Part shown: piece by piece, positions 63,116-64,000 of the stretch
How the letters are laid out: the number at the start of each line of letters is the position of its first letter
Numbering within the stretch: position 1 is the first letter of the stretch
Assembly: GCA_026724425.1 (NCBI GenBank)
Contig: JAIUCV010000568.1
Location: forward strand, 1-64,000
Direction of reading: 5' to 3'
From: Erythrophleum ivorense
Taxonomy: Eukaryota; Streptophyta; Magnoliopsida; Fabales; Fabaceae
Length of the DNA: 64,000 nt
Made by a program: the position numbers and the translations under genes
The notes under the pieces: model-generated
What the model was told of the DNA's origin: nothing
Database searches by the model: none
The model's input: only the letters and a program-made list of their open reading frames with translations

Positions 63116-64000
63116 AACTACTTATGTCTGTGATATTTCCCATATATATGAGAAATTATGTCTAAGGGGTAAGAAAGATATCTTTATTAAATACTCAAAA
63201 TCATTTAAAGAATTATATTTTCACTGGTAAAAACAAAGATGGAAGTATAATTATAATTAACCTTATAGCAAAGGAGAAATTAAGATAAATACATCTCATT
63301 ATGAGACACATGATCAAGATAATAAGGAACAAGTAATTGTACTTTGACTTGTTAACCTAAGTAGGAGCTTTGGAACTTTGTGAAAAATGAGAATATTGCA
63401 CAAACACCCTACTACGTGGAAGTAACCAAGAGAATATGCCTAAATGTTATTTTAAGATTGAAAGAGCAACACTTATAGTTACTTTAAAAGATAATAAGGA
63501 GCCAAACACAGATTAAAAGGCTCCATCATGCCTTACGAAGGAAATTTTGATGAGAACAACAGAAGAAGAGATTAATTTAATTGCTTGGGACTTGGTGGAT
63601 CTTCCATTTGGTAGAAAGCAATTGGGCATAAATAGGTTCTCAAGATAAAAAAGAAGTAAATGAATCTATTGAAAGATATAAGACTCAAATAATTGCCAAA
63701 GGATATACAAAACAAAAAGATATAGATTATAAAGATACTTTTTCATCTATTATACAATTTAATTTAATTAGGCTAATCCTAGCTATAATTATATGTTTAG
63801 ACTTAGAATTGTACAAAATAGATATGAAAACTACATTCATAAATAGGGAACTAGATTAAAATAAAACAACATAAAAAAACCTTTAGGTTTCATTGAAAAA
63901 GAAATAGAGTAAAAAGTTTGTAGACTCCAAATGTTCATTTACGAACTAAAACAATCATATAGACATTAGCATTTGAGATTTCATTAAGCAATAACTTCGC
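63116..64000 (+). pseudogene. Ty1/Copia integrase C-terminus and reverse transcriptase remnant
   Basis: The first part (about 63116-63320) fits the integrase C-terminal segment: LRGKKDIFIKYSKSFKELY, then DGSIIIINLIAKEKL (families read KxxIIISRDVxF). Reverse transcriptase begins near 63584 with WDLVDLPFGRK and, after a one-base frameshift, KAIGHK, a stop in place of Trp, VLKIKK, a second frameshift, then ESIERYKTQIIAKGYTKQKD, DTFSSII, IRLILAIIICLDLELYKIDM and KTTFINRELD. This is the canonical order of Copia RT blocks 1-3. The segment runs off the window before the YxDD box. It is a dead copy. Confidence 0.8.

Overview
The window looks like nuclear DNA of a flowering plant, probably a eudicot, from a gene-poor and very AT-rich heterochromatic region. 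I found no intact protein-coding gene, tRNA, rRNA or CRISPR array. Almost all of it can be read as transposable elements nested inside one another. These include Ty3/Gypsy chromovirus-type long terminal repeats (LTRs), one gutted chromovirus, an Athila/Tat remnant, three Ty1/Copia remnants, a hAT DNA transposon, a small TRIM-like element and an RTE-type LINE. Every coding region carries stops and frameshifts. The organism cannot be named from the sequence alone.

Left part (1-38.4 kb). An LTR tail (1-1855) interrupts an Athila/Tat gag remnant, followed by its primer-binding site and LTR (to 4255). A Copia gag gene starts at 5656 and is split at 5699 by a 30-kb nest. The nest is an LTR (5700-35936) holding a minus-strand chromovirus (6322-33342). 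The left LTR of that chromovirus holds another LTR (7736-17824), which holds two more (8928-11795 and 12199-15909). The chromovirus gag is split by a hAT element (22614-29877), which itself carries a TRIM-like element. The Copia gag resumes after 35936, followed by a second Copia remnant on the other strand.

Middle part (38.4-53 kb). A 5-kb LTR of a second family (38746-43756, target duplication GCAAG) contains an unusual purine-rich insert with a cluster of CACGTG boxes. Next is a pair of nested family-1 LTRs (44334-51526 holding 44381-48284), then unassigned AT-rich DNA.

Right part (53-64 kb). An RTE-type LINE on the minus strand is cut by two LTRs (54117-57835 and 59754-62678). A degenerate Copia integrase to reverse-transcriptase segment runs off the right edge.

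The main family (family 1) has ends TGTAAC...GTTACA, about 2.9-3.9 kb, and 5-bp target duplications. Most copies are solo LTRs, which suggests frequent LTR-LTR recombination. Two features recur in it: an array of palindromic CTCGCTATAGCGAG-type units in an otherwise CpG-poor setting, and a six-unit, 31-bp tandem array further downstream. These are the least explained structures in the window.
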